This document shows, piece after piece, positions 6,353-16,354 of a DNA stretch of 64,000 bases. The stretch's first letter is position 1, and the number at the start of each line of letters is the position of its first letter. A model generated the notes under the pieces. It saw only the letters and a program-made list of their open reading frames with translations, did no database searches and was not told the origin of the DNA. The stretch lies in the NCBI GenBank assembly GCA_963693305.1, contig OY855904.1:49618261-49682260 (forward strand), given 5' to 3'. The translations under genes and the position numbers were made by a program. Source of the DNA: Meandrina meandrites. Taxonomy: Eukaryota > Cnidaria > Anthozoa > Scleractinia > Meandrinidae.

Positions 6353-9300
6353 ATATGGTATTCAATTGGTTCCGTGTGTATTCCATCCGGCAGCACCCAT
6401 CTTTTGTCATAATAGGCGCTCAACCCCAGCTTCTCCTGCTCGTATGTTACCATGTTCCCGTCCCGCATCCGGAATCCGCGGTTTGTTGCCATGTCTTTGT
6501 TTCCATCTAGCGCTGCCTTGAAACGATGCCAGTTGATCTCGTTTTGCCTCTTTGACATCCCCTTTGAGCTCAGTTTCTTCTTTTTTGCTTCCCCATCTTC
6601 TGTATAATAACATTTTGAGCACAGTGCTATCATCCGCTCACCTTCAAATTCCTTTTTAAACAGTCCTGGGGTTCTCCCGCTCCACTTGTCCCATGCCAGC
6701 CAGTTCTTTTTTTCTGCCTCAAATTCCGCTTTCATATCTGGTTTCACAATGTCTTCCAGACTCTTTCCTGAGATTGCGAGGTAGTTGCTGTCTGTATCCA
6801 TCTGGATCAGCTCGAAATCTTTCCTGTCAAGATACCTATCCAAGAAGTCGTAGTAAAATTCAAGCATCCTCAACTTGGCTAGCTGATACACCGCTATTCC
6901 TACCTGAAATGGGCGTCTGATTGTTATCCGTGCTTTTCTACTTTCTAACTCATATGCTTCTCCAATCTCATCCAAGTCTGAAAAGTATGCGCTTCTCAAT
7001 GCTCTGTCCACCACCTTTTCATCTTTGGTGTAAATTACGTTTGTTTGCCGCTCTAACGCTTCTATCAGCTTCCCGTATCCACTGTTTCCCAGAAGTTTGA
7101 ATATATCAGCCAATAGTGCTTTGCTTTTGTCCACATCCCCTGTACGGCGGTTTTCTGTGACTTCTTTCACGAACCATTCGAATATTACTTTCGGCTCGTA
7201 GTCGATCGTCCGGTAGACTCTAGTTATCTTTGCCCCGTGGTTTATGTACCATTGCAGCAGCGGCTCGTACAAAAGTATCCGCTGTGCTGACAACGTCCCC
7301 ATTAGTTTCTTGTTTTTCTCCACCACTTTTCTTCCTGTTGCTCTCAAGTATTTTTTCATGTGCTTTGGAACGGCTTTGGTCGGTACCGATTTTTTGTGAA
7401 AGAAGGGGCACATTTCTTCAAACTTTTGGTGCAAGTGGTTTGGGATTTCTATGTCCACTTCTGCGTACCCGAACCAGCTTTTTTCTTTTAATCTGTGCGT
7501 TAATATTGGGGCAGCATCTACTTGGTACTCGTCCGTGTAGTGCACAACCCTTTCTTTTCCGCATGGCATTTCTCTCAGCATTGTTGAGAGGTACAGCGCG
7601 TTCGCGTCATATCCGAGGATGTTTTGACAAAGTTTTGCGTCCGTGTGTTGATGCGATCTTATCCGCGTTTTACCTGCTTCATGATATCTTGTGAAAACCA
7701 AACTTGGCCCTCCGACTACCGCCCCTTTTAACATTTCATATGCTTCTTTACTTGGGGCGTACAGTTCCGCTTTGCGTTCTATTGCGCCCTTTAGCAAGTA
7801 ATGCAAACTCACCCCCGGTATGCTGACTGCGTCTTTCATTATGTCTATCCCCTTCTCTATGTAAAAGTTTTTCATTTTTTGGAGCGCTTCAAGCCCGGGT
7901 GCCACATCCAGATTATTGTAATATTTCAGCCAGTCTTTAAAGGTTTTCATCCCTTTTTCTTTGAACAGTCTCTGACATTCCTCCCATTCTTTCCGTGTTA
8001 GAACGTACTCATTCTTAAGCTTCGAATACCAGTGCAGGTAATCTGGCAATCCTGGGTAATCCAGCTTTTCTGCGCTGTCAAACCACTCGTACGGGAGCCA
8101 GGATTTTGTTGCCTTGCAGTCGTACGCTTCCACCCATTTCGCGTAGCTGATTCCTGGGCCCAAGTAGTTGATTATGTCCAGGAAACGCAATCTGTCCGTG
8201 AGTAAGAACATGATTTTACTCCCATTCTTTGCCACTCTCACTTTGTTGGTTGTACCTGCGAGCTGTTTCGCGAAGTAATTCTTTATCAGGTTCAAATCAT
8301 AACTTCCTGAGTTGAAACCGAGTGTTGGCACCTGGTCGCACCATTCTTCTATTTTTTTCCTTTGATCTTTTGGTATCAGCTCGATGTCTGCCGGCATGAA
8401 TTCTGCGCGCACTTTTGCTCTGATGTTTTTCTCTCGTCTTTTCAGTTCTTCCATGAACTTTTGAACCAACACTTTGGGGTTTTTTTCACAGATGTGGGTT
8501 GGCTCTCTTTCCAATGTGTCGCCCACGCTTACTGAGATTGGTATGTGTTTGTTCTCAATCGTGAGATTTCCTGTTGGTTCCTTTCGATGGTTTTTGTCTC
8601 CGTACGCCTCAAAGTCATACAGAATAGCGTGTGGATAGCTTTTTGTTTGGGGTTTTGATGGTTCTTCACCATATTTGTCTGCACCTCCTGGAACGAGCCA
8701 CTGACATGACCAACACTCGATTACTTTGTATCCGGCCTTTCTTAGGTGGGCTGTTCTCTTCTTTGTTGCTTGGTACAGATCTTCTGCCGTCTTTGTCCCG
8801 TGTGATAATATTTGCCCTCGATTCGGGTAACATCTCGGACATCCGTGCCAGCTACAGCCGTGATACTGCAGCACCAGCTTTCTTTCGTGGTTGTACCCGT
8901 CTACTGGACTTTTCTCTATCCACCTTTCGCCTCCGTGACCTGATTCAGCGTGGTGAATGGTGATTTTCCAGCGTTTTGCCACGTACTCCAACCATTGGAT
9001 TGATTCTTTTGAGGCCTTTTGCTTCGGATAAAACGCTTTCTGATATGCTGTTTGTGGCGCTTCGACCTTCTCTCCGGGGCAGTGTGTTACTGTTTTACCT
9101 TGGGCGCATCTTTCCACGTGACGTTGGAGGTTGCAAGCCTTTGTGAATCTTGCGTGACAGTGGATGCATTCATAAGTTTTCGCTAACTTTGTTATGTCTT
9201 TTATCAAGAATGCGTGCTCATTAAAAACACCGATTGTCATAATATTTTTAAACTGCGGCGCTGGGTTTCTTGTGAGATGCCATACCACCTCGATTGGCGC

Positions 9301-10332
9301 TTCCATGTCAAATTCATCTTCTATGCACTCTGGCATATAAACTCTTATCCCAAGCCAATCTGAGAAAGGTTTGCCCTTGTTCAGGTGCATTTCTACCTTT
9401 TCTAGTTCATCCAATGAGGTTTTCCCAACCCAACTATTTGGCATCTTTTCAAGTTTGTAGAAACTCTTGGCCAGATCTCGGGCTGCTTCTGTACTTCGAT
9501 CTGGTCTGGCTCCTTTATGCACAGCGATACAGCGCCATAAACATAGGTTATCCCTATAGGTGTCCAGCGCCACCATTGCTTGTTTTCTCCCCGTGTTTGC
9601 TTGTTTACGCAGCCAGTCTGGTAAGGGTCCTGTTCCCATCAATGGCTGGCGGTCTAGCACAACCTTTACATCAACATTGAAATGCGACTCAAAGATCCAC
9701 TTTGTATCTGGTCTTTCAGTGTTATCCGGGTCCAACCGTTTCTCCTCCCTACTTCTTATCCAATTCTCCGCGTCTGCGTAAGTTTTCATCCAGGGTGAGC
9801 CCTTATTTTGGTAATAAATAAGCCTAGTCCCATCTTCAATGTTTTCTAAAATATACGAATAGGCGTGCCTCATGTAAAACGATGTTCCCACGTTCTCCCT
9901 TATCTTTTCGATGAACCTGGGTGTGAGGTCTTTGTTTAGACCCACTACAAAACGCCACCTCTTGTAACGTCTCCCGCTCTCCTCTTCCACACCCTCATAT
10001 TCCATGTCATGGTACAGATCCAGAACCTCATTCTGATAATCTGTCACGGTTTTCACCTTGTTCGGTGGGATGGGGTCGAATATTTTCAAAATGGTTTCTT
10101 TTCTGTTTCTTTTTCTGTTTCTGGGTGGTGGTTTCGGTATTGGTTTTAATGGTTTTAATGGGGCTTTTAATTTTTTCTTTGTGGCTTCTGGGATTGGTTC
10201 ATCCAGCAAAGTGTTTATTACCCTTTGAATTGTAGGTGTGTCTTCTGCAATTAATTTTGATAAATATCGCAAATCTTCGGGATCAAGATTTGCAAGTTCT
10301 TCTTTCAAAGATTCGAGGTCAATTTCGTCCAT
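6349..10332 (-). CDS. Protein-primed family B DNA polymerase of Polinton with N-terminal extra domains
   Basis: This intact 1327-residue protein should replicate the element by protein priming. Exonuclease motifs: Asp573/Glu575 (YDFEAYG), Asn673-Tyr678-Asp679 (FNSGSYD), Tyr805 and Asp809. Polymerase motifs: A at 908-913 (YDANALY), B at 1079-1087 (KLLGNSGYG), C with Asp1179/Asp1181 (MDTDSNY). Upstream lie a basic Pro-rich segment (55-80), an OTU-like stretch with DNLC at 261-264 and a later His373 (HAFLIKD), a C2H2 finger at 389-409, and a VLQYHGCSWHGCPRC motif at about 487-501 followed by LRKAGYKVIECWSCQW. That last segment resembles Vsr-type endonuclease folds found in Polinton polymerases. 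A TATATAC box abuts the ATG. Polymerase identity is certain; extra-domain names are inference. Confidence 0.95.
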   Translation of the reverse strand: MDEIDLESLKEELANLDPEDLRYLSKLIAEDTPTIQRVINTLLDEPIPEATKKKLKAPLKPLKPIPKPPPRNRKRNRKETILKIFDPIPPNKVKTVTDYQNEVLDLYHDMEYEGVEEESGRRYKRWRFVVGLNKDLTPRFIEKIRENVGTSFYMRHAYSYILENIEDGTRLIYYQNKGSPWMKTYADAENWIRSREEKRLDPDNTERPDTKWIFESHFNVDVKVVLDRQPLMGTGPLPDWLRKQANTGRKQAMVALDTYRDNLCLWRCIAVHKGARPDRSTEAARDLAKSFYKLEKMPNSWVGKTSLDELEKVEMHLNKGKPFSDWLGIRVYMPECIEDEFDMEAPIEVVWHLTRNPAPQFKNIMTIGVFNEHAFLIKDITKLAKTYECIHCHARFTKACNLQRHVERCAQGKTVTHCPGEKVEAPQTAYQKAFYPKQKASKESIQWLEYVAKRWKITIHHAESGHGGERWIEKSPVDGYNHERKLVLQYHGCSWHGCPRCYPNRGQILSHGTKTAEDLYQATKKRTAHLRKAGYKVIECWSCQWLVPGGADKYGEEPSKPQTKSYPHAILYDFEAYGDKNHRKEPTGNLTIENKHIPISVSVGDTLEREPTHICEKNPKVLVQKFMEELKRREKNIRAKVRAEFMPADIELIPKDQRKKIEEWCDQVPTLGFNSGSYDLNLIKNYFAKQLAGTTNKVRVAKNGSKIMFLLTDRLRFLDIINYLGPGISYAKWVEAYDCKATKSWLPYEWFDSAEKLDYPGLPDYLHWYSKLKNEYVLTRKEWEECQRLFKEKGMKTFKDWLKYYNNLDVAPGLEALQKMKNFYIEKGIDIMKDAVSIPGVSLHYLLKGAIERKAELYAPSKEAYEMLKGAVVGGPSLVFTRYHEAGKTRIRSHQHTDAKLCQNILGYDANALYLSTMLREMPCGKERVVHYTDEYQVDAAPILTHRLKEKSWFGYAEVDIEIPNHLHQKFEEMCPFFHKKSVPTKAVPKHMKKYLRATGRKVVEKNKKLMGTLSAQRILLYEPLLQWYINHGAKITRVYRTIDYEPKVIFEWFVKEVTENRRTGDVDKSKALLADIFKLLGNSGYGKLIEALERQTNVIYTKDEKVVDRALRSAYFSDLDEIGEAYELESRKARITIRRPFQVGIAVYQLAKLRMLEFYYDFLDRYLDRKDFELIQMDTDSNYLAISGKSLEDIVKPDMKAEFEAEKKNWLAWDKWSGRTPGLFKKEFEGERMIALCSKCYYTEDGEAKKKKLSSKGMSKRQNEINWHRFKAALDGNKDMATNRGFRMRDGNMVTYEQEKLGLSAYYDKRWVLPDGIHTEPIEYHI

Positions 10333-10333
10333 C

Positions 10334-10341
10334 GTATATAA
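10334..10341 (-). promoter_or_regulatory. TATA-like box of the polymerase gene
   Basis: On the minus strand TTATATAC is separated from the ATG at 10332 by only one base. Confidence 0.45.
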
Positions 10342-10458
10342 GGTAGAAAAAATATTTTTTAATTTTTATTATTTAGAACGTTTGTACTTCACTGTTGTGT
10401 TCCTCTAAATAGACGTTCCGCGGCTCGTTTGTTTATTCGGTTTTGTTCTTTTCTTCCA

Positions 10459-10665
10459 AGTAGTAATATCGGAGTCTGACTAAAACTACCGAGCAGCTCC
10501 CACATAATTTTACCTCTTTCCGTGTGTACTACTCAGGGACTTTATCAAGGCACGCGAGCTTTTGTGAGCGTGGTTTGATTAAGTCCCTTAGTAGTACACA
10601 CGGAAAGAGGTAAAATTATGTGGGTGCGCCCGAGGTGGTTTTAGTCAGACTCCGATATTACTACT
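10459..10665. repeat. 207-bp near-perfect palindrome, likely Polinton right terminus
   Basis: The sequence from AGTAGTAATATCGGAG at 10459 returns as its reverse complement ending CCGATATTACTACT at 10665. Stem arms of about 100 bases enclose a loop of only a few bases (TTTTG near 10560). There is one poorly paired patch (about 10488-10500 against 10624-10636). Polinton TIRs characteristically start with AG and often with short tandem triplets, so the AGTAGT terminus and the place just beyond the polymerase promoter fit an element end. Flanks on the two sides of the palindrome show no shared 6-bp duplication. The left terminus of the element lies outside the window. Confidence 0.7.
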
Positions 10666-10962
10666 CACTGTATGGAGTCCGAGTAGGCCGGTCACGATTC
10701 TCATAACATTTAAGCATCTTCAGAAGTCGTTAGCGTCGGAGTGCTTTCGATGCATGCAAACTATCATTGCCAATATCGATGTTGAAGTCTAAACGCCTGT
10801 AAATTCCACTTCCAAAGACATGTTCAATCTTCAACAGGCGACAAAACAAATGTCACGCTGGCACAGTCTATTGATTTCACCAGAACCGGAACAACGTTTC
10901 CGTTGGCGTCCGCATTTCTAAAAATAACTTAAATGGAATTGACATATCATAGTCCCTCTCTG
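10666..10962. other. Unique flank between the Polinton end and the inverted duplication
   Basis: About 300 bases without a convincing ORF or repeat. The segment lies downstream of the terminal exon of the left-arm gene and may include its 3' untranslated region; no clear AATAAA signal was found on the minus strand. Confidence 0.3.
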
Positions 10963-11284
10963 TCACCTCCTTTTCTCTTGTACGGACCCAGTGCCTGAGC
11001 TCCTTAAGTAAAAAGAGCGCGGGAGAATCAAACACTTGTTTGTCAAGAGTGCTTGAAAAACTGCATCTCGGACATCTTCTTGGAAACGTTCAATGGAAAT
11101 CCGCAAATCTGACTGGTGCTCCAAAAATTTTCTATAGATAGAAGACAGTACTTTTGTGTTAGGTTTTCGTGGTATTATAGGAGACTTAGAAGTGCAATTT
11201 TCAATAAGCGAATATTCGTTCATAGAAATTCGGACTCGTAGTCTAATTGATAATTGTTTACTTCTAAATGCCTTACGAAAATCG
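10963..11284 (-). CDS. Terminal exon of left-arm duplicated gene (intact copy)
   Basis: The exon begins after a TTTTTATTCCAG acceptor (minus strand) and reads about 106 codons to TGA at 10963-10965. It takes two bases from the preceding exon. The product is basic and polar (HDFRKAFRSKQ early, RKFLEHQSDLRISIERFQEDV in the middle, ending SVQEKRR). No family is recognised. The right-arm counterpart at 42,510 is frameshifted after 11 codons. The exon phase fits the lysine-rich exon at 12,485-12,593, which in this arm contains a stop codon. The gene copy as a whole is therefore doubtful. Confidence 0.45.
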
Positions 11285-11618
11285 CTGGAATAAAAACAAT
11301 TATTTTAGTAAGCAAAGCAAATCTTCCAAAAACGTACAGGCAACAATTATTGAAAAAAAAAAAAGAGTGAGGAAAGAAGTAAAGATAAAAAGGAAGTGGA
11401 ATGGTAAAAAGAAGGCGTAAAGGAGAAGAGAGCACAAAAAAGGGAGGCGAGATGAAAGGGAAAAAAATAAGGCAATGGGAAACATTAAGACTATATGAAG
11501 TGAAGAAGACAATTAAAGAAAATAATAGCAGGAAAGAGCACACAACAGAGGAGCATAATAACTCATTTATTATATTTCCTACATTTCAGCTACAATTATA
11601 TTTTTGTTAATCCATAAA

Positions 11619-11683
11619 CTATTTTAAGCGTTGCCGCTTCCTGGCTGTCATTTCGTTCCTTCCAGAATAATCTGGCTCTTCAC
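11619..11683 (-). CDS. Possible alternative last exon (left arm)
   Basis: After a strong TTTTTTTCACCAG acceptor, a short frame of about 20 codons (EEPDYSGRNEMTARK then a basic end) reaches TAG. Its phase accepts the single base carried over from the LU-domain exon, so it could end a short secreted LU protein. The right-arm copy at 42,122-42,186 keeps the same frame. Evidence is limited to splice signal and phase. Confidence 0.3.
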
Positions 11684-12153
11684 CTGGTGAAAAAAACAAA
11701 GACAATAGTTTATGCCTGGAGTTTTTTTTTTCCAATGTGTAATATTATAAAAATTAGTTCGAGACTACGTTTACTTTTTTGTTGTTACCTTTTTAAGAGA
11801 TTGAAAAATTTAATCGTGAAATAGAAAGTCAAACAAATATAGAAACATAGATAAATATAGATAATGAACAGGTAAGTATTCTTTGTTACTGGGTGCGTAG
11901 GCAAGATAGCTATTGCGTATACAAGTTTTATGTCTTTCCACACACAAATTATGAGAATTTTTCTAAAAATCACAGTGCTTTTCCTGGTTGGAAGATGTCT
12001 CACAAGCGGAATGATATAAAGTTATTCTAGTTCTGTGATTTTAAGGCTAATTAAAGCCATAAAACAATGTAATTAGCGTACATGGTGCGGACGTTTTTTA
12101 AATAGGAAAACCCTTCAAGAAATAAAATCCCCGCTTTTAAGCTTGGCTAAATA

Positions 12154-12369
12154 TACCGTATTTACTCGATTAAACACCCCCGACGTTTATTTTAAACTTG
12201 ATATTGTGAACCCGGCGTTTATTTGAAACCGGAAGCTGGCTTGAGCTCTTTACTCATGAAGCAATGTTTTTTCTTCATTAATTTTTACAGAAACAAATCT
12301 TAAGACACCATCTTGAAGACGTTTCGGCGTTTCTTCAAAGCCCGGCGTTTAATCGAGTAATTGCGGTAT
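12154..12369. mobile_element. Short TIR element (MITE), left-arm copy
   Basis: About 216 bp bounded by TACCGTATTTACTCGAT and its imperfect complement, with TA at both edges and inner TAAACGCC-type words near each end. The equivalent copy in the right arm is at 41,427-41,679, so the insertion preceded the duplication. The TA target suggests a Tc1/mariner- or pogo-related origin. Confidence 0.6.
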
Positions 12370-12484
12370 TATAGTCTACTTCGTGATGCCACGCGTGTAT
12401 GTAAAATGTCATTCATGGAAACCCCTTCCTTCACACAATTATCCTTTAACACATTGTTGTTATTTGCATTCTTTTAAAACTCAC

Positions 12485-12593
12485 TGGCTTTTCTCTGGAT
12501 AGGACGCGTCCAACAAGCTCTAAAACTCTTTCAAAGTCTTTGGTATTTTCTTTTTGTCAACGTAAGTTATGGTGGTGTCTTGATTGTCGTCGG
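12485..12593 (-). pseudogene. Lysine-rich internal exon, left-arm copy with stop codon
   Basis: Between a TGTACAG acceptor and a CCAGTGAG donor, the exon matches the right-arm exon 41,193-41,310 (DDNQDTTITYVDKKK start, SYPEKS end). It is 9 bases shorter, and a TAG follows KEF. The stop would truncate the left-arm gene before its otherwise open terminal exon. Confidence 0.5.
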
Positions 12594-13744
12594 CTGTACA
12601 TTACATTAGAAATAAGTCAAATATATACGGTCACTGTTGGACATAATTTATTCAAGTCAAATATAATTAAAAACTAGTAATTTTAAATACTTAAATGGGT
12701 TTAAATTTTTAAGAACTTCAAAGAAATTAAACTAAGCAAGGAAATCATATCTTTTTATCCATTTATCATTATGAAATTCTGTAAGAAACATAAGGAGCTT
12801 TGATAATTGCATTTTATTTTGAGTGTTGATAGCAAGGTGTCTGATGTAACATGATACCATAATAAGTACATAGTTATTAACTTCTTTGTCACATGACACT
12901 TAAATGAAATAACTTAATAGCCATGGAGGACAAAAACTAAGCATGCAAATTACAATAACTACACAGATTGACAGAATAACAATCAAGGATTCTTTTGGTA
13001 CCTCATTTAGGAAATCAACTCAACTTTAAAAGTTTCTTTACCCAATTTCAAACAACTGGAGGTTGCGTGCCAAGTCACTCGATGTCACGAAAAATTCAAA
13101 ACCACGGTCGGGAATAGCAAAATTTTGGTCCAAATAATCAAGTACATCTTGCAAAGTATACCTCACAGGCCTTTTGCTCGTGTTTATAAGTGGACTTCAA
13201 ATCGTGTCTTATTACCAACTCCCAAAAAATAGCGACTTCTCGTGTGTTTTTGTTAGATTAAGCGTTTGGAGACTTCAATTAGATAGAGACTGCTGGTTAA
13301 AACAAGTGCAGGCAACTCTGCGTACTATATATCGTACGCTGGGCGGGTTAAGAAAACACAAATCCGGATTCTTGTGTTCAAAAACATATTTTGCTTTTCT
13401 TTGCTAAAAATCCTAAAATGGATTATGAATCTTAAGAGTCCACCCGCCGAGTGAGTACATTAAATCATATCTATATCCGGATTTTTAGGATTCATCATCC
13501 TTGCGTTTCTTTATGAAAGGATTCGAAAAAAGTACATTGACCCAGCGGTCTTCGCTAGGGAAGAATTACGGCTTTATCTTGTTACCTTTAAAAGGCTTTT
13601 GTTTGCCGAAATAATTTTGGATACATTTGACGAGACTAAATATTTCGTGTTTTTCGTTTCTTTTTGAGAGACGGTATCTGTATGATCCGAAGTAAAAAAA
13701 TCCGATCTTGGATTTTCTTTAACGCACCTTAAATATAAACAAGA

Positions 13745-14460
13745 GTACAGTGCACTCTCCCTAAGACGGACACCGTCAGGAGCGAGCTCCACTGTCCGTA
13801 TTAGAGATTTGTTCGGCTTACTGAGAGTATAGATAACACGAGACCGGTTATTCTGGGATAATAAAGCCTACCAGATGCACAATGTATACACGTCTGTTTT
13901 TAGTCTGTCTAAAGTCGTCAAAACTACAAACTGGAACAAAATAATATTGGAATATGCCCTGACTTACTCTTGTCGACGTATTTAGTTACGTAAGAAGAAT
14001 TTTTGGGTACATTTCCGTTTAGCGGTATTATTCACTAAAATATATAAATTTCACGTGTCTGTTGAGGGTTTTAAAGCGTCTGTTGTCGGTCTTATCTATC
14101 TATGTCTATATTATGGGGGGTCTTGCAAAGGGAGGCATGCTCCCATCACTGCAAGACATAAAAATGATAATAATAATAAAAAAAAAAGTTAATTATGATT
14201 AAAAAATTAGAATTTATTTAAAATGTCATCATTCTAATCTAAGCGCGTTCTTAAATAATTGACTTTTTTAACATCTAAAACATTGTTTGGTAAGGCGTTC
14301 ATTTCTCTGATAGTTCTACAATAGAATGAAGTGTCCGTCTTATAAGGAGTCTAGTTACAGTAAAATGACTGAAAAGCGGCCGGGACTAACAGAAGGTGTC
14401 CGTCTTTAAGCGGTGTCCGTCTTACAGAGGTGTCCGTTAAGAGATAATTGACTCCAAATA
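13745..14460. mobile_element. Remnant with ACGGACACC-type ends (pogo/Tigger-like)
   Basis: Several direct and inverted copies of GGTGTCCGTCTTA-like words occur at 13,770-13,800, 14,325-14,345 and 14,395-14,440. The motif recalls termini of pogo/Tigger elements. No transposase is visible. The right arm keeps only a small part (about 39,960-40,030). Similar words occur at 47,095-47,150 and 52,285-52,350. Confidence 0.4.
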
Positions 14461-14624
14461 AGGTGCGGAAAACATTATAGTTTACTATATCCAGACTGGA
14501 GGCGAAAGTACCCTCACTAACTGTGAAAGATTATGAATTTCTTAACATTTGCACAAAAGCTGTCAAACTATGCCGCTGTATCAAAAATTTATCTGGAAAT
14601 AGGTTGGTATGATAGCAGAGATTT

Positions 14625-15207
14625 GCAGCCTTGAAAGGCCGAGGAGCGAAGCCCCATACCTATAGAAATTGGAGAAACAGAAGAAAACCACGCATAAGAA
14701 TTATGAAACCCATGCCTTTCGTTTCGTCATGGTCAACGTGGCTAGCGGTATAGTTCGCGTGCGCATACCTTCTCCGACGACGGCGGCGTTGGTTGGGGTG
14801 GCGGCGTCGCGCAAAAATGGGGACCTCAGCCATGTCGGCTTGGTAAACTTAAGGTTCCACATCAGCTTCCATATCGCGGGTCAGATGAACTCTCTGAGGA
14901 TGTTTATCGACGACACGCGCAAGATGGCGCCCAAAGAAAATATACAGGTCAACTTATGCATGCAGGTTACATCTTTGCAATTTAATATGAGAGATCCATT
15001 TGACAGTCAATTGACAGCTGCCAAAACAAAGTATCCGCTGACTAGTTTGACATGGGTCACGTGTTTTTTTTTTTTTTTTAATTGTACTGCTGACCAGATT
15101 ATGGATTTTCATTGGATCGCAGGATCAAGTATTTTGGCAATTTATTAGAACAAGCCAAAATAATCGAACCTCCCCATTTAGACTTAGCTAAATCGATATA
15201 TTAGGTC
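14625..15207 (-). mobile_element. Copy of the TATAGATTTAG repeat family (minus orientation)
   Basis: Read on the minus strand it starts TATCGATTTAGCTAAG near 15,207 and ends in a GGGGCTTCGCTCC apex near 14,640. The right arm has a shorter copy at about 39,509-39,870 in plus orientation, so this insertion predates the duplication. Any open frame here is internal to the repeat. Confidence 0.5.
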
Positions 15208-15417
15208 ATTGTGTCAAGCACTTGCCTTCACCATGGCAACTGTATTTTGACAGGCGTGTTTTCCCAGAATTGGACTATTTTTTAATGAGAATTAACTTAA
15301 ATATGTAAATTTTATATGGCATTGCTATTTATTGTTTCTGAGGAAGTAGAACATTTTTTGCGATTTTCTGACGGCTATTTGAGCAATATCACGTAATTGT
15401 TTTACCACGTATTATCT

Positions 15418-15437
15418 CCCCCCCCCCCCCCCCCCCC
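15418..15437 (+). repeat. C20 homopolymer
   Basis: Twenty consecutive C, followed by an A-run; absent at the matching right-arm position (about 39,290). Confidence 0.95.
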
Positions 15438-16064
15438 TCACCAAAAAAAAAAAATTAAGTTTTACTATCATTGCTTTGATCTTCTGGAAGTTACGGAGAG
15501 GGGAGCCGAATTCTCTACTTAATACCTAAATAAATAATTATTCAAACAAATAATAAAATAAATAAATAAATAAATCAAGATAAGTATGCCTTACATTTAG
15601 TTCTCATCTTGGGCAAGTTGTTCATTTGAGTAGAACTGAACATTTAAACAGAATGGATTAATTTTTAAACTTTCAGAGTTGCATAATTTTCAGAAGGTCT
15701 TTAAAAATGTTAAAAAGTGAGCGGCCTTGTTTAATTTTTTTTTAATTAATGATAAACACGTAAGCCTTCATTTGGCGCGAAAATATGCAATTAAATACAA
15801 ACCGCAGCTTGACTGAAGACATTTGAATTTTTTCTTAACCTTAGTACAATGAAATAATAATGATTCAAAAAGTAGGGTGTTATGTGTGTTACTATTTTCT
15901 TCGGAATGACTATTTTTAACATCTCTTTTTCTTTGTAGAGTTTGGAGGTAATGCGCCATGTAGCAATGTAGTATTACACACAGCACACAACTACAAATTC
16001 AATGATTTTGACTATGGTGATGTAATGTATTAGATTATAAAGTGTTATATAACCGTATACTCAC

Positions 16065-16354
16065 CCGGCAAAGGATTGCATAAATCTGTTTCGAGGCATG
16101 TCACATCACAGTTCGTGTAACCGGGTGTTTGGCAAACTTGCTCATCGCATTCTGTACTGCAGCTCCTCAATTCGTATAACACATTGTTTCTGGTATATTT
16201 TAGTGTGCGACACTTCTGGGATGCACTAGGGCATTCTCGCCTATAAGGGGCTGTACAGACTTTCACATTTCCACTGCCAGTCTCATCGAAACACCTCGAC
16301 TCATAGCACTTCAGGCTGAAAACGGATGAAACGTTGACGAGGAAACCACACAAA
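16065..16354 (-). CDS. Ly6/uPAR (LU, three-finger) domain exon, left arm
   Basis: On the minus strand a TTTTCCTTACAG acceptor and a GGTGAGT donor flank a 290-bp exon. It encodes the end of a hydrophobic leader (GFLVNVSSVFSL) and one LU domain, KCYESRCFDE to TDLCN, with about nine Cys. LU proteins are small disulphide-stabilised, secreted or GPI-anchored ligands or receptors. In the closing motif, normally CCxxxLCN, this copy has Cys-Leu (TCLETDLCN), losing one disulphide partner; the right-arm copy keeps both. The exon leaves a one-base phase. No convincing first exon was found. Confidence 0.6.

Noticed and set aside
6693..9781. Several plus-strand ORFs of 70-154 codons
   Set aside because: Antisense shadows of the PolB gene, which has all conserved motifs on the minus strand.
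14669..15148. 159-codon plus-strand ORF
   Set aside because: Lies inside a TATAGATTTAG-family repeat, antisense to the repeat orientation, and the equivalent right-arm repeat does not keep it.
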